From Pseudomonadaceae bacterium (GTDB taxonomy: Bacteria; Pseudomonadota; Gammaproteobacteria; Pseudomonadales; Azotimanducaceae): a DNA stretch of 64,000 nucleotides. The stretch's first letter is position 1, and the number at the start of each line of letters is the position of its first letter. Where the stretch lies: assembly GCA_024743435.1 (NCBI GenBank), contig JANSWO010000001.1, positions 62,001 through 126,000 of the forward strand, read 5' to 3'. The position numbers were made by a program, and so were the translations under genes. A model generated the notes under the pieces. That model was given only the letters and a program-made list of their open reading frames with translations, searched no databases and was not told the origin of the DNA. Positions 7,124-16,173 of this stretch are shown piece by piece.

Positions 7124-10003
7124 TTAGTAAGCACCGCCAAACTGATACACAAGTCCAACCTTGATCATGCGACCGAACGCGCTGTGCGTGTAAGGATCGT
7201 AGTTCAGGTCTGTCTGTGCTTGCGGCGGATCTTCGTCGAGCGCATTGAAGACGGAGACGTTCACACGCATCTGATCTTCCATCAGCGACAGCGTGTAGTT
7301 CAGGTCAACCGTGAACATGCTGTCGACGGTTTGCAGCGATGAAATCGCCTCTGGATCGTCGTACTCACCCCAGTATCGGCCGATAACCTGAGCGTTGTGA
7401 CGGCCGCTGCTGAACTTGGCGAAGACATTCGCCTGCAGGTCAACAATTGGCGTCAGCGTGTTGCGGTTGTCGTTCAAGTTGCCAGCAAAGTCGTCACCCG
7501 CCGTCAGGAAGATGCCGTTGACGTCGAGGAAGTCCTCAGTTTCGTACTCAATGGTATGGGTACCCTGAGTACCGACCGTCAAGACGCCGCCGCCGACGTC
7601 AAAGTCGTACTCGGCTAACCAGTCGACACCGGACGTTGTTATGTCGGTGCCATTGATCCAGTTGACCTCTAAACGCTCGATGTCGGAGAGGTTACCGGCG
7701 GAGCCTGCCTGGAAGACGATGTGGGTTGCCAGATCGTTACAGGTCTGGCTGCCAACGCCTGCGCCACCCGCTGTACAGGCGTTGTTGCCGTACGCGGTGA
7801 GGATAGAGTTGAACGATTCGATCTGGAAAGGATCTTCGAAATCGAAGCGCCAGTAGTCGAGCGAACCGTAGAAGCGATCGAAGTCGAAGATGATGCCGAG
7901 GTTAGACGTGATCGCCTTTTCCGGATCCAGCGCATCGTTGCCGAGGGTATCCACTGCCTTGAAGGCGTTCACCGGGCCAACAAACTGCAGCGACGTGCTG
8001 CGGCCGGTCAGGAAGTTCTGCGGCGGGCCGCGGAACGTAGATGACACGGAGCCTCGCAGTGCGATGGCGTCGGTTGCCTGGAAGCGGATAGCAACCTTCG
8101 GGTCAACCGTCGAGCCAACGTCGCCGCCGTAGTCTTCGAAACGCAGCGCAAACTGCGCATCCAGCCGATCAGAGAACGGTAGCGCCAGCTCGACGAAGCC
8201 GCCGTAGACGGTTCGCTCTGTGTCAGCTGGTGCGGTTCCGGACAGGAATGCAAAGAGGCCAGTAGGTGACGCGCAGTCCAGGCTGGCTGTGTGGCCGAGC
8301 GTGATAGACGCGGGATCGCGGAACGGGCATGGGTTGATGCTCAGATCGTTGATAGCGTCCGGCTTCAGCTCGTACTTCTCGTTTCGAGTCTGAATACCGG
8401 CTGCCCAACCGATGTTGCCACCGCCGAGCTCAACATCCATGACGCCGTCGAAGGTCAGATCAAACACCAGCAGTTCGTAGGTGTTTTCAGAACCGAGATC
8501 AGTGACCAACCAGGGGAACAGCGCTTCGTTCATGGCAACCAGGTTCGGGTTGGCGTTGGGGTTTACCCGTCCGTCAAATGACTGCGCCACACCGTTTGAA
8601 AACGGCGTGTAGTACATGCACGGACCAACGCCCGGAGTGCCGGTAGCCGGATCACAGCCGTCGCCGCCGAGGCCGTCCAGTGCGAATGCCATACGTTCGA
8701 CGAACATGTCAGGACCAGATGTTGCGCGATCGCGCTTAGACCAGCTCACTGCAACATCGAAGCCAATGTCTTCGTCGAACAGTGTGCCATTCAGGCCGGT
8801 AGAAACGCGGTAGGTATCGGTTTCACGAGTGCCGTTTTCTGCTTCGCCAAAAAAGCCACCCCAACCAGTCATTCGGGTGAGGGTGAATAGCGCTACTGTG
8901 TCGGCGGGAATCTGGCCAGGATACTTCGAGTTGAAGTCGATGACGCCAGGGTGATCCAGCGGGATCAGGCGGTCAGGGCCAAACAGCGACTGCGGCGGGT
9001 ACGAAGGTGATGTGTTGCAGTCGTCCATTTCCATGTTGGAGTACAGCGCTTCAAAGTGGAATTCCACGTTGTCGCTTACTTCATAGTTCGCCTCACCGAA
9101 GAACTTAGTGGTCTTGGTGTCTTCGATCAGGTTGTCGAACTGGGTGAACTGGAAGAAGCAGGTAGAGCCGGAAACGGTGCCGCCGAGCGTTGCGCATTCC
9201 GGGTCAGCAGAGGGTACGAATCCGCTTGGGTTTGCTGCAGATATCGCAGACGGTGATATCGGAAAGAGACGCCCCGGATTACCGATGGTGGAGTAACCTG
9301 CTTGCGGATTTTCCGCTTGGGAAGGAAGCGCCCAGTCACGATCTCGAATGCGGAGTTTGTCGCGAGTCGCGTATTCCGCAGACAGAGCGACGTGCAGACG
9401 ATCCGTGCTGAAGCCCCAGATGCCGCCGATATCGAACTCGCCGTCCGATTCGTCGAGGAACTGGCCGGAAGCCCGCAGCTCGACGCCTTCGAAACGATCG
9501 CGAGTGATGAAGTTGGCAACACCGCCAATGGCGTCCGAGCCGTACAGCGCGGCTGCGCCGTCCTTCAGCACTTCCAGTCGCTCGATAGCAACCGCAGGGA
9601 TGGCGCTAATGTCGACACCTATCACCGCATCGGAGACATGGCGGCGTCCGTTGAGCAGAACCAGGGTTCGGGCTGAACCAAGACCACGCAGGTTGACGGT
9701 AGCAACGCCTTCGTTGCCCTGACCGCCGGACGAGTTGAACTGGTTGGTTTCGCCGAGGTTACCGTTGGAAACACCGAGGTTTCGAACGAGCTCGACGATA
9801 GATGGACTGCCTTGTTGATCGAGATCATCTCGACTCAGAACATCGACAGGCAGTGCGGCGTCTTCCGGGGTGCCTCGAATAAACGAGCCGGTGACGACGA
9901 TCTCTTCTTCGACGCCTTCCTGTGCGATAGCACTCGGAGCGGCGGCAAAGAGGGATCCGATTAGCACGGTAAGCAACCGGGATGGTCGCAGTTGTACCAA
10001 CAT
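7124..10003 (-). CDS. TonB-dependent outer-membrane receptor
   Basis: A 959-aa outer-membrane transporter that would use TonB energy to import a large or scarce ligand. It has an N-terminal signal peptide (about 27 residues ending AIAQ), a TonB-box-like EEIVVTGS, a plug domain (IVELVRNL, VNLRGLG, TLVLLNGRR, RLEVLKDGAAALYGSDAIGGV) and a long beta-barrel ending in an aromatic-rich strand, YQFGGAY. The N-terminus resembles receptors common in gamma- and alphaproteobacteria that degrade polymers or lipids; the ligand cannot be told. A strong AGGGGAG ribosome-binding site precedes the ATG. Two secreted paralogs lie upstream on the same strand, 111 bases away. Confidence 0.93.
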   Translation of the reverse strand: MLVQLRPSRLLTVLIGSLFAAAPSAIAQEGVEEEIVVTGSFIRGTPEDAALPVDVLSRDDLDQQGSPSIVELVRNLGVSNGNLGETNQFNSSGGQGNEGVATVNLRGLGSARTLVLLNGRRHVSDAVIGVDISAIPAVAIERLEVLKDGAAALYGSDAIGGVANFITRDRFEGVELRASGQFLDESDGEFDIGGIWGFSTDRLHVALSAEYATRDKLRIRDRDWALPSQAENPQAGYSTIGNPGRLFPISPSAISAANPSGFVPSADPECATLGGTVSGSTCFFQFTQFDNLIEDTKTTKFFGEANYEVSDNVEFHFEALYSNMEMDDCNTSPSYPPQSLFGPDRLIPLDHPGVIDFNSKYPGQIPADTVALFTLTRMTGWGGFFGEAENGTRETDTYRVSTGLNGTLFDEDIGFDVAVSWSKRDRATSGPDMFVERMAFALDGLGGDGCDPATGTPGVGPCMYYTPFSNGVAQSFDGRVNPNANPNLVAMNEALFPWLVTDLGSENTYELLVFDLTFDGVMDVELGGGNIGWAAGIQTRNEKYELKPDAINDLSINPCPFRDPASITLGHTASLDCASPTGLFAFLSGTAPADTERTVYGGFVELALPFSDRLDAQFALRFEDYGGDVGSTVDPKVAIRFQATDAIALRGSVSSTFRGPPQNFLTGRSTSLQFVGPVNAFKAVDTLGNDALDPEKAITSNLGIIFDFDRFYGSLDYWRFDFEDPFQIESFNSILTAYGNNACTAGGAGVGSQTCNDLATHIVFQAGSAGNLSDIERLEVNWINGTDITTSGVDWLAEYDFDVGGGVLTVGTQGTHTIEYETEDFLDVNGIFLTAGDDFAGNLNDNRNTLTPIVDLQANVFAKFSSGRHNAQVIGRYWGEYDDPEAISSLQTVDSMFTVDLNYTLSLMEDQMRVNVSVFNALDEDPPQAQTDLNYDPYTHSAFGRMIKVGLVYQFGGAY

Positions 10004-10081
10004 ATAATCTCCCCTATATATTGTTGTGCGATAGCTCTATCCACTATCACCGCCCAAACTAAGGAAGTGTGACCTATCAGT

Positions 10082-10095
10082 CAATAACCTTATTG
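10082..10095. promoter_or_regulatory. Palindrome upstream of the receptor gene
   Basis: CAATAA-CC-TTATTG is a perfect 6-bp-arm inverted repeat about 80 bases upstream of the receptor start, in the gap after the paralog gene. It could be an operator; no cognate regulator is recognisable nearby. Confidence 0.3.
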
Positions 10096-10114
10096 GGCTT
10101 TAACATTCTGATAT

Positions 10115-11524
10115 CTATGGGGAATGCGATTTCATTCGATGGTGCGCTGCGCAAAACACGAGCTTATGATCGGATGACGGATATGCCCACCGTTCAGCCC
10201 TGCTCGCAGCGCCCGGAAAGGGTGCTTGGTCTTGGCCCCACAGCCACGGCCATACCGGCAGGCATGCCTGATTGATCTTGCGCGCCAGATTCGGGTTCAC
10301 GGTGACTCCTTGCAGGCACAACTCGCGGGTCTTTTCCCGCCAATCCCAGGCAAAATGTTTGGGCGCGTCCTCGCTTGGGTGGGCTATGGGCTGGCCGTTG
10401 ATGTAATGGTCTGCCAGTGCTCGCAAGACCAGGACATGCAGCGCAGTCATCCGGGCATTGTGTGAGTACTCGATGTATGCCCAGTGTGTAGGGGACTCTG
10501 GGGCCGCGCGTAGCGCCCGCCACGCATCAGATTCGCCCCAGTAGTCCGCGTGAGACGCATCGTTCAGTGCCAACAGGAGTGGCCAGTATGACCGGCTCAG
10601 CCGCAGATACTCATCGGCCTCGCGTTGTTGCTCGTCAATTTCCAGCTGTGTCAGCAACTGCGGTTCGTCCACCTCATGACCGTAGATGTCGATCAGTAAC
10701 TGATGATTCGCCCGTTCAGCTTCGTAGAGTGAAAGCGGTGTCTGCTTGTCGAGGATTCCCCCATCCAAGTGTCGCAGGTGCGCGGCGTATTCCGCCTCGA
10801 TAGCAAATGACGTCGCCAACGATATCTCAGCTGGCGTTAGAGGGCTAATGGCAGCGCCTAAGGCGTCGATCGCGGCTTCATCACCGCGGTGTGCTGCGCT
10901 GGCGAGCGCCGCGTTTAGCGTGTGGATTTGAATGCCGAGAACCGCGAGAGAGATCATGCGATCGAGCAAGGTCGTTTCAGTAGTCGACCAACGCCGCAGT
11001 TGTTTGAATTGCCAGGCGGCTTGCACGCCGTCTATTTCTCCGGAATGAATAAGCTGCGCGATAGGCCAGTGGTTTGCGGCTTCGAAGATTCGGCTGCGAT
11101 CGATTGACGTGTCAGAGGCGTCGATCTCGCCGTCGATTCGGGTAACCGCCGGGGTCGTTTTCAGGTAATCCATGTATGACGCCCAATACTCGGGGTTGTC
11201 CGGCAGCAACGACGCTATCGCTTCGCGATTGTCGCGAACAAAGCGTGCGCATTTGGGTGTGAGCCTGGATTGGCATGCTGGTGTGGTGTGGACGATTTGC
11301 TCATCTGGTCCGCCATCGAGCCGTGCCGGCGCCGCGCTGAATCGCTGCAGAGCTTCATAGCTCTCCTCATCAAAAGAGGCTCTAAGGGCCGGGCTGAGTT
11401 CATGGGCGTTGGGTGAGGTCTCGGAAGCGGTAGTCTCACCCATCGCGCTGATTGTCAGCAGCAATGCAGTGAGGCAGGTGGTGACTTGACCGAACAGACG
11501 TGCTTTTCCCGTGGTGTGCATCAT
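10115..11524 (-). CDS. Secreted protein of unknown function (paralog A)
   Basis: A 469-aa protein not recognised as any characterised family. It starts with a signal peptide (hydrophobic core CLTALLLTISAM), then an alpha-helical body. Four Cys are shared with the upstream paralog: two in an N-terminal pair (PACQ and KCARFVRDNR) and two near the C-terminus (ELCLQ and ACLP), which suggests periplasmic disulfides. The block HFAWDWREKTRELCLQ is nearly identical in the paralog. Its ATG overlaps the upstream stop by four bases (ATGA), so the two are translated together. Possibly cotranscribed with the TonB-dependent receptor downstream. Confidence 0.75.
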   Translation of the reverse strand: MMHTTGKARLFGQVTTCLTALLLTISAMGETTASETSPNAHELSPALRASFDEESYEALQRFSAAPARLDGGPDEQIVHTTPACQSRLTPKCARFVRDNREAIASLLPDNPEYWASYMDYLKTTPAVTRIDGEIDASDTSIDRSRIFEAANHWPIAQLIHSGEIDGVQAAWQFKQLRRWSTTETTLLDRMISLAVLGIQIHTLNAALASAAHRGDEAAIDALGAAISPLTPAEISLATSFAIEAEYAAHLRHLDGGILDKQTPLSLYEAERANHQLLIDIYGHEVDEPQLLTQLEIDEQQREADEYLRLSRSYWPLLLALNDASHADYWGESDAWRALRAAPESPTHWAYIEYSHNARMTALHVLVLRALADHYINGQPIAHPSEDAPKHFAWDWREKTRELCLQGVTVNPNLARKINQACLPVWPWLWGQDQAPFPGAASRAERWAYPSSDHKLVFCAAHHRMKSHSP

Positions 11525-12786
11525 TGCTTTTCTTCAGTTTGTTTCAGTTCAGCCAAAGAGGGCAGGCAAATGGACGTTGAGTGACCTTCCACAAACTCGT
11601 TTACCGATGTGGGTTGCAGGCAGAGTTCGCTAGTGCTTTCTCGCCAGTCCCAAGCGAAGTGTTCCGGTGGCGGTGATTGCGGAATGGGATTGGGATGAGG
11701 ATGCATGTATTGCTCAGCCAGCCCTCGCGCCACGGCCAATTGAATGTCGAGCTGGGCGACGGAGTTCAAGTAGGCGGGATAGTAGGGCGGCCATGGCGAC
11801 GCTCGAACGCGTTCCATTGCCTGGCGCCATAACTCATGATCTCCCCAATAGTCGGTGGGGCTCAACTCGCTGACATCCGCAAAAAGCGCGAAGGCTTCCA
11901 GCATCAGTTGTCGTTCGGCCTGGAGCTCAGCTTTGCGCTCCTCAAGTTCAAGGCCGGTCAGCAGTTGTGGCTCTGGGATGCCAGTCTCCATGCGGCCGAA
12001 CAGCAGTTGTCGGCGGGCCAGCTGCGCCTCGTAGTGAGTGAGCGGGTCTGACATGTCACCCATCGCCGCCAGCAGCCTGCCGCTGTACTGCGCCTCGCCC
12101 TCAAACGTCGCTCGAAACGAGCGCTCCCGTGCCGTCATGGGTTCGATGCTCGCAAGTAATGCCTGTATGGCAACTTCGTCGTTGTTCGCGATGGCTTGCG
12201 CAAGCGCCACATTGACTGTGCTTACCTTGATGCCGATAAGCGCGGTGAAGATCATGCGATCGATCAAAACACTTGAGCGTGCACTCATGTGTCTGACGTC
12301 GCGCAGTTGTCCGGCCGCAGAATGCGAATCGATATGACCGTGTTTCGCGAGCTGGTGAATCGGCCACCCGGTGGCCGCTTCGATCAAATGGTCTTGGCTG
12401 AGCCCTGAGGTATCGAGCCCGAAGTCATCCAAACCTGCGCCGATTGGGGACGTTTTCAGATACGCACCATAGGCTCGCCAATAGTCTTCGGAGTTAGGCA
12501 CGGTGGTTAGTGCGGCCCTCCGATTGGTCTGTACCCAGCGCACGCAACTCGCGGCAAGTATCCCGACGCATTGGTTCGCTGAGATGCTCTCCCGTCGAGG
12601 CAAATCAGCGGTGGCGGGCTCTGCGATTTCCTGGAAGCGCCGGAACGCAGCAACCGCGCGCGGATTGTCCTCGTGAAAGGCGCCGGCGGGCGCAGGGCTG
12701 GCGCTTACGTACTGCGATATAAGGGCCGCCAGTACCAGGGCGCTCGCCATCGAAGCTCGCTGAGAAGCGCTTGGCTGAATGCTCAT
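11521..12786 (-). CDS. Secreted protein of unknown function (paralog B)
   Basis: A 421-aa protein homologous along its length to the next gene. Corresponding blocks are EAATGWPIHQL with EAANHWPIAQL, LIDRMIFTALIGIKV with LLDRMISLAVLGIQI, and HFAWDWRESTSELCLQ with HFAWDWREKTRELCLQ. A signal peptide (SALVLAALISQYVSA) follows the start MSIQPSA at 12786, chosen over an upstream ATG at 12831 because CGGAG lies 10 bases upstream and the signal sequence then has normal length. Many Glu/Gln-rich helices; no catalytic motif seen. Probably the first gene of a paralog B - paralog A - receptor transcript. Confidence 0.75.
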   Translation of the reverse strand: MSIQPSASQRASMASALVLAALISQYVSASPAPAGAFHEDNPRAVAAFRRFQEIAEPATADLPRRESISANQCVGILAASCVRWVQTNRRAALTTVPNSEDYWRAYGAYLKTSPIGAGLDDFGLDTSGLSQDHLIEAATGWPIHQLAKHGHIDSHSAAGQLRDVRHMSARSSVLIDRMIFTALIGIKVSTVNVALAQAIANNDEVAIQALLASIEPMTARERSFRATFEGEAQYSGRLLAAMGDMSDPLTHYEAQLARRQLLFGRMETGIPEPQLLTGLELEERKAELQAERQLMLEAFALFADVSELSPTDYWGDHELWRQAMERVRASPWPPYYPAYLNSVAQLDIQLAVARGLAEQYMHPHPNPIPQSPPPEHFAWDWRESTSELCLQPTSVNEFVEGHSTSICLPSLAELKQTEEKQ

Positions 12787-12839
12787 GATCACAACGCTCC
12801 GTGTTGGTTGATCTGACAGCGAACTTATCATGTAAACGC

Positions 12840-12893
12840 GGGGTCAGGACCAGGTGCCACGCCCAGTTGGATCTTTGGCTTGGTCCTTGCCCC
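12840..12893. repeat. REP-like imperfect palindrome, left copy
   Basis: The element begins GGGGTCAGGACCAGG and ends CTTGGTCCTTGCCCC; the two ends are near-complementary and could fold as a stem. Its first 26 bases match the start of the element at 13986 at 22 positions. The pair brackets the nucleotidyltransferase module. Confidence 0.65.
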
Positions 12894-12904
12894 TTTGATC
12901 GTGG

Positions 12905-13423
12905 TTATGGTTCCAGAATTTCTTCCAAGGCGTACAAAGCCTTTTGTGGGAACTGCTCAACAGGGTAGTACTTGGTCACTGATTCCACGGCAGCCTGATA
13001 GCTCGAAATGTTGAGATAGCGAAGAAGAAACCTCACATCGTCCTCGTCGTGGAATTCTCCTCCTAGACGCATCGCCAGGCATTTCATTGCCAAGAGATAT
13101 TCGGGCCTTGCGACGAATACCTTTAGATTGGAGAGGTCCAGATAAGGCTCATAGTCACCGTGGGGGCTTAGATAGCCTTTTACCGCATCATTGAGCCAGT
13201 CGGCAGCGTAGCTCTCGCGATCTGCGATTCGTGTGGCGGCATCTCGAATTGTTTTGGCAGGCTCAAAGTACGCGTCGAGATTTTTCGTCGATGCGCGGGC
13301 GTTGAATGCGAGGCACATCACTGCCCCGCCAACCAGATAAATCTCTCCGGTCACATCGCTCTTCTCCAGCTCGTCGTTGACGAGAGCTAGCAGGCGCTCT
13401 ATGTCAGCGCGATCGAGCGCCAT
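12905..13423 (-). CDS. DUF6036-like nucleotidyltransferase, putative toxin of a two-gene module
   Basis: A 172-aa protein of the minimal nucleotidyltransferase fold. The glycine motif VGGAVMCLAF lies near residue 38, followed by ASTKNLDAYF where the metal-binding DxD is expected. The first Asp is Asn here, so activity may be altered. Segments LLAMKCLAMRLGGEFHDEDDV and FPQKALYALEEILE are typical of DUF6036 proteins, which usually sit beside a small DNA-binding partner. The start ATG at 13423 overlaps the partner's stop by one base (TAATG); the open frame extends further upstream, but only inside the partner gene. Toxin function is inferred from gene organisation, not shown. Confidence 0.75.
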   Translation of the reverse strand: MALDRADIERLLALVNDELEKSDVTGEIYLVGGAVMCLAFNARASTKNLDAYFEPAKTIRDAATRIADRESYAADWLNDAVKGYLSPHGDYEPYLDLSNLKVFVARPEYLLAMKCLAMRLGGEFHDEDDVRFLLRYLNISSYQAAVESVTKYYPVEQFPQKALYALEEILEP

Positions 13424-13914
13424 TAGACTCGTGCGCCCAAAGTGCTGTCGATATAAAGGTTGCGCCGGCGGAAGGGTGGCGGCGACGCAGTGAGCAAATG
13501 CAGTCGCAGGCTTTTCAGGCTTGTCGCGAACCACGGGTCCGCGAGTGGTGCGATGCGCTTCAACCATGGCGGCGAAGAAATGTCGCGATTCGCGCAGGCA
13601 GTTTCAACCATGGCCGCAACATAGTTGGCCTCAAAGGCCGCAAGCTCTGAGAGATCCAGGTTAGTAAGCGCTTGGCCAAGCTGGATGCTATCTGAGGACA
13701 CAAGAAAGTCGTGAACTTCCGCCAGCATTTGTGAGCGTAGCTGCGGCGACGCGCCAAGCGTATCAATCATGCTTTGCAGCTCATCCGCGCATTCCGGTAG
13801 CAGGCGACGTAAGACCCACCGCGAGACGTCCTCTCCAGCGCGAAGCGCTTTGGCTTTGATGCGGTATTTCTGCTCAGGGCTAACCCGAATTTGAAGTTGC
13901 GCCGATTTGTTCAT
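13423..13914 (-). CDS. RHH-like DNA-binding partner of the nucleotidyltransferase, putative antitoxin
   Basis: A 163-aa protein. Residues 5-40 (LQIRVSPEQKYRIKAKA and a following helix) look like a ribbon-helix-helix DNA-binding domain. The middle is helical, and the C-terminus carries PPWLKR, PLADPWF and SPPPFRRRNLYID, a tail I know from proteins encoded directly before nucleotidyltransferases of this type. It is the first gene of the pair, coupled to the nucleotidyltransferase by TAATG. A perfect palindrome about 30 bases upstream of its ATG is a natural site for autoregulation. Confidence 0.7.
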   Translation of the reverse strand: MNKSAQLQIRVSPEQKYRIKAKALRAGEDVSRWVLRRLLPECADELQSMIDTLGASPQLRSQMLAEVHDFLVSSDSIQLGQALTNLDLSELAAFEANYVAAMVETACANRDISSPPWLKRIAPLADPWFATSLKSLRLHLLTASPPPFRRRNLYIDSTLGARV

Positions 13915-13943
13915 GGCAGCACCATACCCCAGCCAAAAACCCT

Positions 13944-13962
13944 GTCAATACAGAGTATTGAC
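13944..13962. promoter_or_regulatory. Palindromic operator of the nucleotidyltransferase module
   Basis: GTCAATAC-AGA-GTATTGAC is a perfect 8-bp-arm inverted repeat 30 bases upstream of the RHH-like gene. A second short palindrome, TAGAG-T-CTCTA, lies at 13970-13980. RHH antitoxins normally bind such sites and repress their own operon; binding here is inferred. Confidence 0.6.
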
Positions 13963-13985
13963 GTAGCTATAGAGTCTCTAGATAT

Positions 13986-14051
13986 GCGGTCAGGTCCAAG
14001 TGCCAGGCCCAAACAACGGGTCGATTAGACCTGGCAACTGGTTCTGACCCC
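13986..14051. repeat. REP-like imperfect palindrome, right copy
   Basis: The left arm GCGGTCAGGTCCAAGTGCC is nearly complementary to the right arm GGCAACTGGTTCTGACCCC, separated by about 25 bases. It is the same family as the element at 12840. Elements with GGTCAGG ends are common dispersed repeats in gammaproteobacteria, often associated with Y1-type (RAYT) transposases; none is encoded here. Confidence 0.7.
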
Positions 14052-14109
14052 TTCACTAGCGCGGCTCGGCTGGCTAGGCTCTAGCTTGGATATCCAGAGT
14101 GATCTCGTG

Positions 14110-15963
<1,854 letters not shown>

Positions 15964-16014
15964 GTTGTTTCGAGGCGCCATAACTACTGTCCCGATAGTT
16001 AAGGGAGAGTAGGG

Positions 16015-16131
16015 ATGAAGCGCTCGTACGAGTTCCTGTCTGGCTTGCGGCCTAGATTGCTCTCGGGTGTGCTTGCTATTGGCTGCATAGCGCTTGGTGC
16101 CACCAGCGCGACGGCAGAGACCGCAGCCTAG
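16015..16131 (+). other. Detached signal-peptide ORF ending in an in-frame amber codon
   Basis: ATG at 16015 follows AAGGGAGAGTAGGG, the best ribosome-binding site in the region. It encodes 38 residues: MKRS, a hydrophobic core, and ATSATAETAA, a good signal-peptidase site. TAG at 16129-16131 then stops translation. Without that stop the frame continues through TTQKQPPTLNEIAS straight into the S9 peptidase. The gene therefore appears to be split by a single nonsense codon, possibly from a Gln codon CAG. Confidence 0.8.
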
Positions 16132-16173
16132 ACGACTCAAAAACAACCGCCGACCTTAAACGAGATCGCCAGT

